The notes below the pieces were generated by a model that made no database searches, was not told the DNA's origin, and worked only from the letters and a program-made list of their open reading frames with translations. From Kineosporia corallincola (lineage in GTDB: Bacteria; Actinomycetota; Actinomycetes; Actinomycetales; Kineosporiaceae): a DNA stretch of 64,000 nucleotides. The translations under genes were made by a program, and so were the position numbers. How positions within the stretch are numbered: position 1 is the first letter of the stretch; each line of letters opens with the position of its first letter. The DNA lies in the NCBI RefSeq assembly GCF_018499875.1, contig NZ_JAHBAY010000007.1:186001-250000 (forward strand), read 5' to 3'. Positions 16,023 through 25,012 of the stretch are shown in pieces.

Positions 16023-16748
16023 CTACTTCTTGCGGTCGCGGGCCTGGTCCATGCAGATCGCGGTGATCGCGACCACGAACCGCTGCACCGGGGTGAGCCC
16101 GGGGACGAACCGGATGCGGAAGCGCTGGGTGCCGCTGAACATGCCGTTGCTGCGTTCCCGCAGAGTGGCCAGCACCAGTGTGTCGTCGGCGCCGTCCACC
16201 ACCTCGAACCGGTCACTGTTGCCCCAGGCCCCGCCGATCATCCGCAGGCGTGCCCCGTCCGGGCCGTGCACCCGCAGCCGGGGCGCGAACATCAGGTTCT
16301 CCTGCTCGATCGTGGCCAGCTGCCCGCCCAGCCGGTCGTAGAGCTCGAAAGCCATGGTGCCGCCCAGCGATCCGGCCCGGATCAGCTCGGCCGCCAGCAC
16401 TCCGGTGTCGTCGTGCAGCAGGAACCGGCTGCTCGACAGGTCGCCGAAAATCATGGTGGTGGCCGAGGCCTGCCGGGTCAGCGAGGCCACCCGGCTGCCC
16501 TCCGGGGTGAGGATCTCGTAGCCGCCCTGGCCGAAGAAGTCGCGGTGTTCGCTCACCTCGATCTCACTGTGCGTGCCGAGAACCGTTGCCAGGACCGGGG
16601 TCAGGCGCGGATCGGTGGCCGGCGTCGAGGGCGGCCCGGCGGGTGCGGGTGGCTGCGGTGTGCCCCAGGCCGGGGCCGGCTGCGGCGAGTCGCCGGGGTC
16701 GCCGAGGGGTTCCGGTGTGCCCCAGACCGGTATGTCCTGCTCCGCCAT
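16023..16748 (-). CDS. LURP-one-related (LOR/scramblase-fold) protein 1
   Basis: A 241-aa protein. The first ~45 residues are Pro-rich and contain two WGTP motifs (VWGTPEP and AWGTPQP). The rest has the repeated beta-strand pattern of the LOR/tubby-like fold (FFGQGGYEILTPEGSRVASL, FELYDRLGGQLATIEQENLM, SNGMFSGTQRFRIRF) and ends with a hydrophobic helix (RFVVAITAICMDQ) buried in this fold or membrane-attached. Function unknown; the fold relates to phospholipid scramblases. Its ATG is nine bases after the stop of a paralogue, so the two are co-transcribed. Confidence 0.7.
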   Translation of the reverse strand: MAEQDIPVWGTPEPLGDPGDSPQPAPAWGTPQPPAPAGPPSTPATDPRLTPVLATVLGTHSEIEVSEHRDFFGQGGYEILTPEGSRVASLTRQASATTMIFGDLSSSRFLLHDDTGVLAAELIRAGSLGGTMAFELYDRLGGQLATIEQENLMFAPRLRVHGPDGARLRMIGGAWGNSDRFEVVDGADDTLVLATLRERSNGMFSGTQRFRIRFVPGLTPVQRFVVAITAICMDQARDRKK

Positions 16749-16757
16749 ACGACGAGG

Positions 16758-17501
16758 TTAACGGGCCCGCACGCCCCAGGTGGCGGCGTTCTCCTTCTTG
16801 CCCCGCCCCAGCTCGTCCAGCAGCATCACCGCGACGAGCAGCAACAGCCGGTCCGGGCCCGGTAGGGCGTGGCGGAACGTGACCTGGTAGCGGAAGGTGC
16901 CGGTCAGGTAGCCGTTGCTCTCCCGCTCCACCCCGGCGATCACCCGGCCGGGCGTCCCGTCCTCCCGAACCCCGTCGGCCACCTGGTACCGCCCGGCGTT
17001 CCAGGACGCGCCGGACAGCCACATCACCCGGCCCTGCCCGGTGGTCACCCGGATCCGCGGCTCGTGCGGACGGCTCTCCTGCCCGGCCGATCCGGTGAGC
17101 GGGCCGGAGAGCTCGAAACGGGCCGGGCCCCGGCCGATCCGGGGCGAGCGCAGCAGCCCGGTCACCGGGTGCAGGTGCTCGTCGATCAGCAGGTAGGGCG
17201 CCGGGAGCAGAGGGCCGGCCAGCTGGTTCATCCGGGTCGGCCGGTGCTCCAGCCGGGCCAGCCGCAGCCGCCGGTCCGGGGTGAGCAGCTCGTAGTCGTG
17301 CCGCTCGGCGTCCTCGATGTCGTGGTCGTGGCGGGAGACCGTGATCGTGCGGGTGCGCTCCAGCACCTCGACCAGCGTGCCGGCCCGCAGGCCGGTGAAG
17401 CCCGCCTCGTCGGCGCCGGGAAGGCCCGGCCCGGCGTCCCGCCCGCCGGTACGGCCCGTACCGGCGGCGGGCCCGGGCGTGCCCCAGATCGGTGAGGTCA
17501 C
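16758..17501 (-). CDS. LURP-one-related (LOR/scramblase-fold) protein 2
   Basis: A 247-aa paralogue of the next gene. It starts MTSPIWGTPGP, again with WGTP in a Pro/Gly-rich N-terminus. The body repeats the LOR strands (RHDYELLTPDRRLRLARLEHR, SNGYLTGTFRYQVTF) and ends in the matching hydrophobic helix (RLLLLVAVMLLDEL). The GTG at 17501 sits 16 bases after the stop of the upstream metallo-hydrolase gene, linking the LOR pair to the mycothiol formaldehyde-detoxification operon. No catalytic residues can be named. Confidence 0.7.
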   Translation of the reverse strand: MTSPIWGTPGPAAGTGRTGGRDAGPGLPGADEAGFTGLRAGTLVEVLERTRTITVSRHDHDIEDAERHDYELLTPDRRLRLARLEHRPTRMNQLAGPLLPAPYLLIDEHLHPVTGLLRSPRIGRGPARFELSGPLTGSAGQESRPHEPRIRVTTGQGRVMWLSGASWNAGRYQVADGVREDGTPGRVIAGVERESNGYLTGTFRYQVTFRHALPGPDRLLLLVAVMLLDELGRGKKENAATWGVRAR

Positions 17502-17517
17502 GGACGATCTCGCGGGC

Positions 17518-18144
17518 TCAGTGCCCGCGGGCGACCCAGGCGTCGTAGTCCTTGGCCTCGGCCCCGATCGTGGTCGGGTCGCCGTGCCCGGTGAGCACGT
17601 CGGTGTCGCCGGGCAGGGCCAGCAGCCGGGTCCGGATCGAGTCCAGGATCGTCGGGAAGCTGCTGAACGAGCGCCCGGTGGCACCCGGCCCGCCGTGGAA
17701 CAGCGTGTCGCCGCTGACCAGCTTGTTCAGCGCGGGCAGGTACAGGCAGACGGCGCCGGGGGAGTGCCCGGGCGTGTGCAGCACCTCGACCGTGGTGCCG
17801 GCGACCTCCAGCGTCTGGCCGTCGTGCAGCGGCTCCGGCGCGTGGTCCGGGTGCACGACGTCCCACAGCATGCGGTCGTCGGGGTGCAGGTACACGGGCG
17901 CGTCGCCGGCGACCTCCAGCGCCGCACCGATGTGGTCGTTGTGGCCGTGCGTGCTGACCACGCCGAGCAGCCGCCGCGAGCCCACGGCGTCCACAATCGG
18001 TTTCGCCTGGTGCGCCGCGTCCACGACGAGCACCTCGTCGTCGTCCCCGATCAGCCAGACGTTGTTGTCGACGTCGAAGTCCTGCCCGTCGAGCGAGAAC
18101 ACGCCACTGGTGACGACCTTCTCGATCCGGAGGTCGCCGCTCAC
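17518..18144 (-). CDS. MBL-fold hydrolase linked to mycothiol formaldehyde oxidation
   Basis: A 208-aa metallo-beta-lactamase-fold enzyme. The metal motif THGHNDH is at residues 65-71, with the later ligand histidines in [10 protein letters not shown] and TGHGD and the bridging aspartate in SGDTLF. Its ATG overlaps the stop of the dehydrogenase gene as ATGA. In mycobacteria the same pair occurs (Rv2259/Rv2260), and the hydrolase is taken to cleave S-formylmycothiol or otherwise finish the pathway. The pairing is conserved; the reaction is inferred from it. Confidence 0.85.
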   Translation of the reverse strand: MSGDLRIEKVVTSGVFSLDGQDFDVDNNVWLIGDDDEVLVVDAAHQAKPIVDAVGSRRLLGVVSTHGHNDHIGAALEVAGDAPVYLHPDDRMLWDVVHPDHAPEPLHDGQTLEVAGTTVEVLHTPGHSPGAVCLYLPALNKLVSGDTLFHGGPGATGRSFSSFPTILDSIRTRLLALPGDTDVLTGHGDPTTIGAEAKDYDAWVARGH

Positions 18145-19226
18145 AGCACGACCACGGAGCGCAGCACCTCGCCCTTCTGCATCTTCGTGAAGGCCTCTTC
18201 GACGCCGTCCAGGGCGATCGTCTCGGAGACGAACTTCTCCAGCGGGAGACGGCCCTGGAGATGCAGGTCGACCATGGTCGGGAAGTCACGGCTGGGCAGG
18301 CAGTCGCCGTACCACGAGGACTTCAGCGAGCCGCCCCGGCCGAACACGTCGGCGAGCGGGAGCTCCAGCTTCATCTCCGGGTTCGGCACGCCGACCAGGA
18401 CGACGGTGCCGGCCAGGTCACGGGCGTAGAAGGCGGTCCGGTAGGTCTCCGGCCGGCCCACCGCGTCGACCACCAGGTCGGCGCCGAAGCCACCGGTCAG
18501 GCCCTGGATCGCCGCGACGGCGTCGGTGAGCTTCGAGTTCACCGTGTGGGTGGCGCCGAACTCGGTGGCCCACTCCAGCTTCTTGTCGTCCACGTCGACC
18601 GCGATGATCGTCTTCGCGCCGGCCAGCCGGGCGCCGGCGATCGCGGCGTTGCCCACGCCGCCGCAGCCGATCACGGCCACCGTGTCGTCGCGGTTGACGT
18701 TGCCGGTGTTCAGGGCCGCGCCCAGACCGGCCATCACGCCGCAGCCGAGCAGGCCGGCGACGGCCGGGCGCACGCTCGGGTCGACCTTGGTGCACTGGCC
18801 GGCGGCGACCAGGGTCTTCTCGATGAACGCCCCGATGCCGAGGGCCGGCGACAGCTCGGTGCCGTCTTCCAGCGTCATCTTCTGCTTCGCGTTGTGCGTG
18901 TTGAAGCACAGGTGCGGACGGCCCCGCAGGCAGGCGCGGCAGGAGCCGCAGACCGCGCGCCAGTTCAGGATGACGAAGTCGCCGGGGGCGACGTCGGTCA
19001 CGTCCGGGCCGACGCTCTCCACCACACCGGCCGCCTCGTGGCCGAGGAGGAACGGGAAGTCGTCGTTGATGCCGCCCTCGCGGTAGTGCAGGTCGGTGTG
19101 GCAGACACCGCACGCCTGGATCTTCACCACCGCCTCGCCCGGGCCGGGATCCGGGACGATGATCGTCTCGACCGATACCGGCGCGCCCTTCGCCAGTGAC
19201 ACCACTCCGCGCACCTGCTGCGACAT
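18141..19226 (-). CDS. mscR: S-(hydroxymethyl)mycothiol dehydrogenase
   Basis: A 361-aa zinc-dependent class III-type alcohol dehydrogenase that oxidises the formaldehyde-mycothiol adduct with NAD+; it may also reduce S-nitrosomycothiol. Catalytic zinc ligands include C42 (GVCHTDLHY) and H63 (GHEAAGVVE). The structural zinc site is C93-C96-C99-C107 ([15 protein letters not shown]). The nucleotide fold has [10 protein letters not shown]. The ATG at 19226 is preceded by AGGAGG and heads an operon with the MBL hydrolase and two LOR genes. It implies that the host makes mycothiol. Confidence 0.92.
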   Translation of the reverse strand: MSQQVRGVVSLAKGAPVSVETIIVPDPGPGEAVVKIQACGVCHTDLHYREGGINDDFPFLLGHEAAGVVESVGPDVTDVAPGDFVILNWRAVCGSCRACLRGRPHLCFNTHNAKQKMTLEDGTELSPALGIGAFIEKTLVAAGQCTKVDPSVRPAVAGLLGCGVMAGLGAALNTGNVNRDDTVAVIGCGGVGNAAIAGARLAGAKTIIAVDVDDKKLEWATEFGATHTVNSKLTDAVAAIQGLTGGFGADLVVDAVGRPETYRTAFYARDLAGTVVLVGVPNPEMKLELPLADVFGRGGSLKSSWYGDCLPSRDFPTMVDLHLQGRLPLEKFVSETIALDGVEEAFTKMQKGEVLRSVVVL

Positions 19227-19565
19227 ACTCGTCCGGCCTCCTGTCGTCCGTGCTGATTCATCGAGCACACCGACCCTATGCGGTCGGGAGGAGCATCGTC
19301 AGGAGTGGGTTGCGTGGCGTGCGGCGAGTTGCATGATCCGCATCCGCAGGACCGATGGGCCACGGACGGCGCGCACTTTCCCGAGCACCCCGCCCGGACG
19401 AGGGAATCTCCGCTGATCGGCGGAGGGGATCGACCCTGGCGGCGAGAGACCGACTCGGGCACAATGATCCGCGACACGCGTCCGTGTGGGACGGTGCCTG
19501 AGGCTCATGGGTCCGATTGAGGTCGTTGGGGAAGACGAACCTCAAACCGGGTCGAGGAGGGCCAG
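19227..19565. other. divergent intergenic region, no gene seen
   Basis: About 340 bases between mscR and the DUF3145 gene. No frame with coding character is visible. The only structure noted is a weak hairpin TTGAGGT...ACCTCAA (19517-19523 and 19539-19545) in the likely leader of the DUF3145 gene. Confidence 0.6.
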
Positions 19566-20069
19566 ATGTCGGGTGCCATCACGCGAGGCGTGCTGTTTGT
19601 GCATTCCGCGCCGAGCGCGTTGTGCCCACATGTGGAATGGGCAGCGGGCGGCGTACTAGGGCTGCGCTTGTCGCTGGACTGGATCGAGCAGCCGGCGGCG
19701 CCAGGGCTGTACAGGACAGAGCTGTCCTGGCAGGCACCACAGGGGATGGGTGCGCGGCTGACGTCCGCTCTGCGCGGATGGGCGCACCTTCGGTTCGAGG
19801 TGACCGAGGAGGCCAGTCAGGGGGTCGACGGGGGACGCTGGAGTCACACCCCTGAATTGGGGATCTTCCACGCCGTGACCGACGTGCACGGCAATGTCAT
19901 GGTGCCCGAGGACCGGATCCGCGCCGCCATGGAGATCGGCCATGCCGATCCCCTGCTGATGCAGCGCGAGCTCGACCTCGCCCTGGGCCGGGCCTGGGAC
20001 GACGAACTGGAACCCTTCCGCTACGCCGGTGACGGCGCACCCGTGCGCTGGCTGCACCGCGTCGGATAA
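19566..20069 (+). CDS. DUF3145 family protein
   Basis: A 167-aa actinobacterial protein of unknown function, full length for DUF3145. The diagnostic opening MSGAITRGVLFVHSAPSAL is followed by WAAGGVLG and, near the end, LGRAWDDELEPFRYAGDGAPVRWLHRVG. No signal peptide or membrane segment. GGAGG lies seven bases before the ATG. In many actinomycetes this gene sits next to fabF, as here, facing it across a shared terminator. The location suggests a link to lipid metabolism, but no activity is known. Confidence 0.85.
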   Translation: MSGAITRGVLFVHSAPSALCPHVEWAAGGVLGLRLSLDWIEQPAAPGLYRTELSWQAPQGMGARLTSALRGWAHLRFEVTEEASQGVDGGRWSHTPELGIFHAVTDVHGNVMVPEDRIRAAMEIGHADPLLMQRELDLALGRAWDDELEPFRYAGDGAPVRWLHRVG

Positions 20070-20113
20070 GCGCCAGATCAGCATCGGATCAGCAGAACCA
20101 CCCGAAGACAGCC

Positions 20114-20152
20114 CGAAGGGCCGGTCCCCAACCCGGGGGGACCGGCCCTTCG
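20114..20152. terminator. bidirectional terminator
   Basis: A perfect 16-bp inverted repeat (CGAAGGGCCGGTCCCC, arms 20114-20129 and 20137-20152, 7-nt loop) between the convergent DUF3145 and fabF genes. Confidence 0.85.
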
Positions 20153-20165
20153 GTGTGCTTGCCGA

Positions 20166-21419
20166 CTACACGTTGCGGATGGCGAGCGCCACGTTGTGGC
20201 CGCCGAAGCCGAACGCGTTGTTCACCGCGACCCGGTCACCGTCGGGCAGCTTGCGCGGATCCTTGTTCACCACGTCCAGGGTGATCTTCGGGTCCTGGCT
20301 GTCCAGGTTGGTGGTGGGCGGGGCGATGCCCTCGCGCACGGCGAGGATCGTGAAGATCGCCTCCAGCGCCCCGGCCGCGCCGAGCAGGTGCCCGGTCATC
20401 GACTTGGTCGCGGAGACCGCCACCCCGTCGGTCGCGTCACCCAGCGCCAGGCGGATGGCCTGGGCCTCCGCGACGTCACCGACCGGGGTCGAGGTGGCGT
20501 GCGCGTTCAGGTGGATGACGTCGGACGGGGACAGGTCGCCGTCCGCCAGGGCCGCCCGGATGGCCCGGGCAGCGCCCTTGCCCTCCGGCTCGGGCGCGGA
20601 GATGTGGTAGCCGTCGGAGGTCACGCCGACACCCGAGATCACCGCGTAGATCGTGGCGCCGCGGGCCTTGGCGTGAGCCATCGACTCCAGCACCACCGCG
20701 CCGGAACCCTCACCCATGACGAAGCCGTTGCGGTCGATGTCGTACGGCCGCGACGCCCTGGTCGGGTCGTCGTTCCGCTTCGACAGCGCCTGCATGGCGC
20801 CGAACGCGGCGATGGTCACCGGGTGGATGCAGCCCTCGGTGCCGCCGGCCAGCACCACGTCGGCCAGGCCGCGGCGGATCAGGTCCACGCCCTGGGCGAT
20901 CGCCTCGGCGCCGGAGGCGCAGGCCGAGACCGGCGAGTGCACGCCGGCCCGGGCCCCGAGCTCCAGCCCCACCGCGGCCGCGGGGCCGTTCGGCATGAGC
21001 ATGGGCACGCTCATCGGGAGGACCCGACGTGCGCCCTTCTCGTTCAGCGTGTCGTAGGTCTGGAGGGTGGTGTACAGACCACCGATGCCGGACGCCATGC
21101 ACACGGCGAGGCGCTCCGGCTCCACCTCGGGGGCGCCGGCGTCGGCCCACGCCTCCCGGCTGGAGATCAGGGCGTACTGACCGCTCGGGTCAAGACGCTT
21201 GATCTCCTGCGGGGTGAGTTTCTCCGTGACCGGTTCGGCCAGGCGGCAGGCGAACTCGACCGGTAGCGTCGGATACCGTTCGAGCCAGGCCGCCTCGAGC
21301 GCGCGGACACCGGAGGTACCCGCGAGCGCCGCCTCCCAGGTGGTCTTCACATCGCCGCCGAGCGGGGTGGTGGCACCCAGCCCGGTGACGGCGATCTGCC
21401 TGTCGTCTGAGCCAGTCAT
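20166..21419 (-). CDS. fabF: beta-ketoacyl-ACP synthase II
   Basis: A 417-aa condensing enzyme that extends acyl-ACP with malonyl-ACP in type II fatty acid synthesis. The active-site cysteine is C167 in VSACASGAEA. The catalytic histidines are in NAHATSTPVGD and in the C-terminal NNAFGFGGHN, and the conserved lysine is in TKSMTGHLLGAAG. Full length and cytoplasmic. It is the last gene of the fabD-fabH-acpP-fabF operon, six bases after the acpP stop. A mycobacterial-type KasA function, for longer chains, cannot be separated from sequence alone. Confidence 0.93.
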   Translation of the reverse strand: MTGSDDRQIAVTGLGATTPLGGDVKTTWEAALAGTSGVRALEAAWLERYPTLPVEFACRLAEPVTEKLTPQEIKRLDPSGQYALISSREAWADAGAPEVEPERLAVCMASGIGGLYTTLQTYDTLNEKGARRVLPMSVPMLMPNGPAAAVGLELGARAGVHSPVSACASGAEAIAQGVDLIRRGLADVVLAGGTEGCIHPVTIAAFGAMQALSKRNDDPTRASRPYDIDRNGFVMGEGSGAVVLESMAHAKARGATIYAVISGVGVTSDGYHISAPEPEGKGAARAIRAALADGDLSPSDVIHLNAHATSTPVGDVAEAQAIRLALGDATDGVAVSATKSMTGHLLGAAGALEAIFTILAVREGIAPPTTNLDSQDPKITLDVVNKDPRKLPDGDRVAVNNAFGFGGHNVALAIRNV

Positions 21420-21425
21420 CTGAGG

Positions 21426-21683
21426 TCAGGCCTTGGCGGTCTCGGCGTTGCTGATGTACGAAACGGCGTCCTGGACGGTCTTCAGGCCGCCCACGGCCTC
21501 GTCCGGGATCTCCACGTCGAACTTGTCCTGCGCGTTCACGACGATGGTCATCATCGACAGCGAGTCGATGTCCAGGTCGTCGGTGAAGGACTTGTCCAGC
21601 TGCACGTCGCCGGCCGGGAGGCCGGTCTCCTCAGCGACGAGCTCGGCGAGTCCGGCGAGGATCTCGTCCTGGGTGTGCGCCAT
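21426..21683 (-). CDS. acpP: acyl carrier protein
   Basis: An 85-aa acidic carrier protein. The phosphopantetheine attachment serine is S41 in DLDIDSLSMM. The three-helix fold begins ILAGLAELVAEETGL and continues to DAVSYISNA. The ATG at 21683 has AGGAGAAG nine bases upstream; a longer frame starting 22 codons earlier lacks this. It carries growing chains between FabD, FabH and FabF, all encoded around it. The gap of about 115 bases to fabH could hold an internal promoter to match the high ACP demand. Confidence 0.95.
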   Translation of the reverse strand: MAHTQDEILAGLAELVAEETGLPAGDVQLDKSFTDDLDIDSLSMMTIVVNAQDKFDVEIPDEAVGGLKTVQDAVSYISNAETAKA

Positions 21684-21800
21684 GGTTCTTCTCCTATTGG
21701 TCGGATGGTGCTCGGTGGTGGTGCGGTGTGAGGACGTCGACGGGCTCATGCCGTCCTCACCCGGGTCTGCCCGCGCCCCGCGTGTGCGGGGGCGAGGAGT

Positions 21801-22814
21801 TCAGGGCAGCTCGACGACCTGGGCGGAGTAACTCAGCCCGGCGCCGAAGCCGATCAGAAGGGCAAGCCCTCCGGAGGGTACCTGGCCCTCGGAGACCAGC
21901 CGGTCCATGGCCAGCGGGATGGACGCACCGGTGGTGTTGCCGGACTCGGCCACGTCGCGGGCGATCACCACGTGGTCGGGGATCTTCAGCTGCTTGGCCA
22001 TCTGGTCGATGATCCGCATGTTGGCCTGGTGCGGGATGAATGCGGCCAGGTCGGCGACGTCGACCTCGGCGGCCTCCAGCGCCTTGCGGGCGACCGGCGA
22101 CATGTCCCAGACCGCCCAGCGGAAGATCTTCGGGCCCATCATGGTCAGGACCGGCCAGGGCGGCGTGCCGCCGGCGTCCCGCTCGTCACGGTAGCCGGTC
22201 CAGGACTGGGTCTGGTACAGCGCCTCCCACTGGTCGGCGTCCGAGCCCCAGACGGTCGGGCCGATGCCCGGGGTGTCGCTCGGGCCGATCACCGCGGCAC
22301 CGGCGCCGTCGCCGAAGATCATCGCGCTGCCCCGGTCGGTGGGGTCGATGACGTCGGTCATCCGGTCCACGCCGATCAGCAGCACGTGGCGGACGGAACC
22401 GCCACGGATCAGGTCGCTGGCCACGCTGATGCCGTGCGAGAAGCCGGCGCACGCGGTGGACAGGTCGAAGGTGACCGCCCGGCCGGCGCCGATCCGGGCC
22501 GCGACCAGCGCGGCGGCGGACGGGGTGGAGATCATGTGGGTGATCGTGGCGACGATCACCGCGTCGATGTCGCCGGGCTGGAGCCCGGCCCGCTCGATCG
22601 CCTGCTGCGCGGCCGGCACGGCCAGGTCGACCACGGTCTCGCCGGGCGCGGCGAACCGCCGGTTGATGATGCCGGTGCGCTCCCGGATCCACTGGTCCGA
22701 GGAGTCCAGCACCTGGCAGATCTCGTCGTTCGAGACCACCCGGTCGGGACGGCGGCTGCCGGTGGACAGGATGCGGGTGTGTTCCGCGCCGCGGCGCGTG
22801 CCCAGGCGACTCAC
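21801..22814 (-). CDS. fabH: beta-ketoacyl-ACP synthase III
   Basis: A 337-aa thiolase-fold enzyme that starts fatty acid synthesis by condensing acyl-CoA with malonyl-ACP; in actinomycetes branched starters give iso/anteiso acids. The triad is visible: C122 (STACAGF), H in IPHQANMRI and N in SGNTTGASIP. The GTG start overlaps the fabD stop as GTGA, which fixes it and excludes a longer frame. The presence of fabH in this operon follows the Streptomyces order rather than the mycobacterial one. Confidence 0.93.
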   Translation of the reverse strand: MSRLGTRRGAEHTRILSTGSRRPDRVVSNDEICQVLDSSDQWIRERTGIINRRFAAPGETVVDLAVPAAQQAIERAGLQPGDIDAVIVATITHMISTPSAAALVAARIGAGRAVTFDLSTACAGFSHGISVASDLIRGGSVRHVLLIGVDRMTDVIDPTDRGSAMIFGDGAGAAVIGPSDTPGIGPTVWGSDADQWEALYQTQSWTGYRDERDAGGTPPWPVLTMMGPKIFRWAVWDMSPVARKALEAAEVDVADLAAFIPHQANMRIIDQMAKQLKIPDHVVIARDVAESGNTTGASIPLAMDRLVSEGQVPSGGLALLIGFGAGLSYSAQVVELP

Positions 22815-23746
22815 GCCGGCACCTTCCCGTTCTCGTCGGAGGTGTGCTTCGCGATCAGCTCGCGGGCCGCGGGCAGGTCGGCGGGCGTCTTCAGCGAGAC
22901 GATCTCGACGCCCGGCAGGGCCCGCTTGGCGATGCCGGCCAGGGTGCCCGCCGGCGGCAGCTCCAGCAGCCCGGTGACGCCGAGCTCGCGGAAGGTGTCC
23001 AGGCACAGGTCCCAGCGCACCGGCCGGCTGATCTGGCGCACGATCCGGTCGAGCACCTCGCGGCCGTCGGTGACCACCTGGCCGTCGGCGTTGGAGACCA
23101 GGCGCACCGAGGCGTCGCCCGGGCTGATCGCCCGGCCGTGGCCCTCGAGCACCTCGACGGCGGGGGCCATGAAGTGGGTGTGGAACGCCCCGGCGACCTT
23201 CAGCGGCCGCACCCGGGCCTTGGCCGGCGGTTCGGCCTTGAGCCGTTCCAGGTTCTCCAGGGTTCCGGCGGCGACCACCTGCCCGGCCATGTTCATGTTC
23301 GCCGGGGTGAGGTCGAACTGCGCCAGGACGGCGAGAACCTCGTCGGGGTCACCGCCGAGCAGGGCGCTCATCCCGGTCGGCACCTGCGCGGCGGCCCGGG
23401 CCATCGCCCGGCCGCGCTCGCGCACCAGCACCATCGCCTGCTCGTCGGTGAGTACACCGGCAGCGGCGGCCGCCGTGATCTCACCGACGGAGTGGCCGGA
23501 CAGGACGCCGGCGGCGGGGGAGCCGAGCAGCGGCAGGGCGAGCAGCCCGGCGGCCACCAGCAGCGGCTGGGCCACCGCGGTGTCCTGGATGGTCTCCGCG
23601 TCGGAGGTGGTGCCGTGCTCGACCAGATCGATGTCGGCGACGGCGGAGAGCCACTTCAGCCGGTCCCTGGTGCCGGGTTCCTCGAGCCATGGGCCGAGGA
23701 AGCCAGGGGTCTGTGAGCCCTGTCCGGGCGCGACGATGACGAGCAC
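22811..23746 (-). CDS. fabD: malonyl-CoA:ACP transacylase
   Basis: A 311-aa acyltransferase that loads malonate onto ACP. It has the N-terminal APGQGSQTPG motif, the nucleophile S86 in GHSVGE, the conserved R in RERGRAM, and the catalytic histidine in AGAFHTHFM. First gene of the operon, starting GTG at 23746, 108 bases beyond the fasR stop. A palindrome in that gap is a candidate FasR site. Confidence 0.93.
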   Translation of the reverse strand: MLVIVAPGQGSQTPGFLGPWLEEPGTRDRLKWLSAVADIDLVEHGTTSDAETIQDTAVAQPLLVAAGLLALPLLGSPAAGVLSGHSVGEITAAAAAGVLTDEQAMVLVRERGRAMARAAAQVPTGMSALLGGDPDEVLAVLAQFDLTPANMNMAGQVVAAGTLENLERLKAEPPAKARVRPLKVAGAFHTHFMAPAVEVLEGHGRAISPGDASVRLVSNADGQVVTDGREVLDRIVRQISRPVRWDLCLDTFRELGVTGLLELPPAGTLAGIAKRALPGVEIVSLKTPADLPAARELIAKHTSDENGKVPA

Positions 23747-23813
23747 GTGCTCAACGATGCGCCGAGAGGGGCATCCGGCGGACGCCGTGGGACGTACGAA
23801 GCTTTGCGCCGGG

Positions 23814-23834
23814 CTTTGGAGGGTTCCTACAAAG
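23814..23834. promoter_or_regulatory. candidate FasR operator upstream of fabD
   Basis: CTTTGGAGG-GTT-CCTACAAAG is a 9-bp inverted repeat with one mismatch. It lies between the fasR stop (23855) and the fabD GTG (23746). FasR proteins activate the fab operon from sites in this interval in Streptomyces and mycobacteria. The identity of this palindrome as that site is inferred from position and symmetry. Confidence 0.55.
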
Positions 23835-23854
23835 TGCCGGGCCTGGTGGTCCGG

Positions 23855-25012
23855 TCAGGTCGAGAGATCGCCGACGCGACCTGCGATGATGGCGATGCGT
23901 AGAACGAAGGCTCCACGCGCGTCAGTAGGGTCCCACCTAGTGATGTCACTCACCCGGCGCAGCCGGTAGCGAACCGTGTTGGGGTGCACGAACAGTGCCC
24001 GGGCCGCCCCTTCGAGCGACCCGCCCAGCTCCACGTAGGTCCACACCGTCTCCAGCAGGTGCGCGGCCCCCTCGGCCAGCGGCCGGTAGGCCTGCTCGAT
24101 CAGCGCGCTGCGGGCGTCCGGGTCGCCGGTCAGCAACCGCTCGGGCAGCAGGTCGTCGCTGTGCACCGGTCGCGGCGCGCCCGGCCAGGCCCGGGCGGCG
24201 GACAGCCCGGAGTTGGCGGCGCGGGCCGATTCGCCCGCCGCCATCAGCCCGTCCACGGTCGGCCCGATCACCACCGGTCCCGGCCCGAAGAACACCACCA
24301 GCTCGCCGGCCAGCGCCACCGGGTCGTCGTGGTGGCCGAGGATCGCCACCATCCGCTCGCCCTGCACCCCGACCAGCAGGTCGCCGTCGGCACCCCGGGT
24401 GCTCTGGCGCAGCCCCTCCAGGTTCTCCTCCACCGGGTCGGGCGGGGCCGAGCCGGCCACCACCACGACCTTGGTGGTCGCGCTCCAGTTCAGCGCCGCC
24501 GCCCGGGAGCGCAGGTCCTCGCTGTCCGCCCCGCGCAGCACCGCGTCCACGACCAGCGCCTCCAGCCGGGCGTCCCAGGAACCGCGCGACTCGGCGGCCC
24601 GGGCGTAGATCTCCGCGGCGGCGAAGGCCACGTCGCGGGAGTAGCGCAGTACCGCCTCGCGCAGGTGCGGCTCGGCGCCGGGGGCCGCGATCGAGGGCAC
24701 CTGCTCCTCCACGGCGTCCACCACCGTGCGCACCATCTCCAGGGCGTGCTGGAGCGAGATCGAGCGGGTCAGCTCGCGCGGCGCGGTGCCGAAGACGTCG
24801 GCGGTGATCTGCACCCGCCCGCCGGGCGCCTGGTACCAGGCGATGAAGGCGGAGATCGCGGCGTGCGCGATCAGCCCCACCCAGGACCGGTCCTGTGCGC
24901 TCATCGCCCGGTACCAGGGCAGAGCGTCCTCCATCCGGCGGACGGCCTCACCGGCCAGCGCGCCACGCGCCGCCCGGAGATTCGCGACGGTTGCCTGGTC
25001 CGCGGTCACCAC
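23855..25012 (-). CDS. fasR: PucR-type regulator of fatty acid synthesis, FasR homologue
   Basis: A 385-aa regulator with a C-terminal PucR helix-turn-helix (GGSLEGAARALFVHPNTVRYRLRR, about residues 335-358) and a GGDEF-like/effector middle region. It is encoded directly before fabD, the conserved place of FasR, the acyl-CoA-sensing activator of the fab genes (Rv2242 in M. tuberculosis). The GTG start at 25012 lies seven bases after a TAATCT -10 box, so the mRNA is probably leaderless; a second GTG follows at once. The autoregulation site is not identified. Confidence 0.88.
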   Translation of the reverse strand: MVTADQATVANLRAARGALAGEAVRRMEDALPWYRAMSAQDRSWVGLIAHAAISAFIAWYQAPGGRVQITADVFGTAPRELTRSISLQHALEMVRTVVDAVEEQVPSIAAPGAEPHLREAVLRYSRDVAFAAAEIYARAAESRGSWDARLEALVVDAVLRGADSEDLRSRAAALNWSATTKVVVVAGSAPPDPVEENLEGLRQSTRGADGDLLVGVQGERMVAILGHHDDPVALAGELVVFFGPGPVVIGPTVDGLMAAGESARAANSGLSAARAWPGAPRPVHSDDLLPERLLTGDPDARSALIEQAYRPLAEGAAHLLETVWTYVELGGSLEGAARALFVHPNTVRYRLRRVSDITRWDPTDARGAFVLRIAIIAGRVGDLST

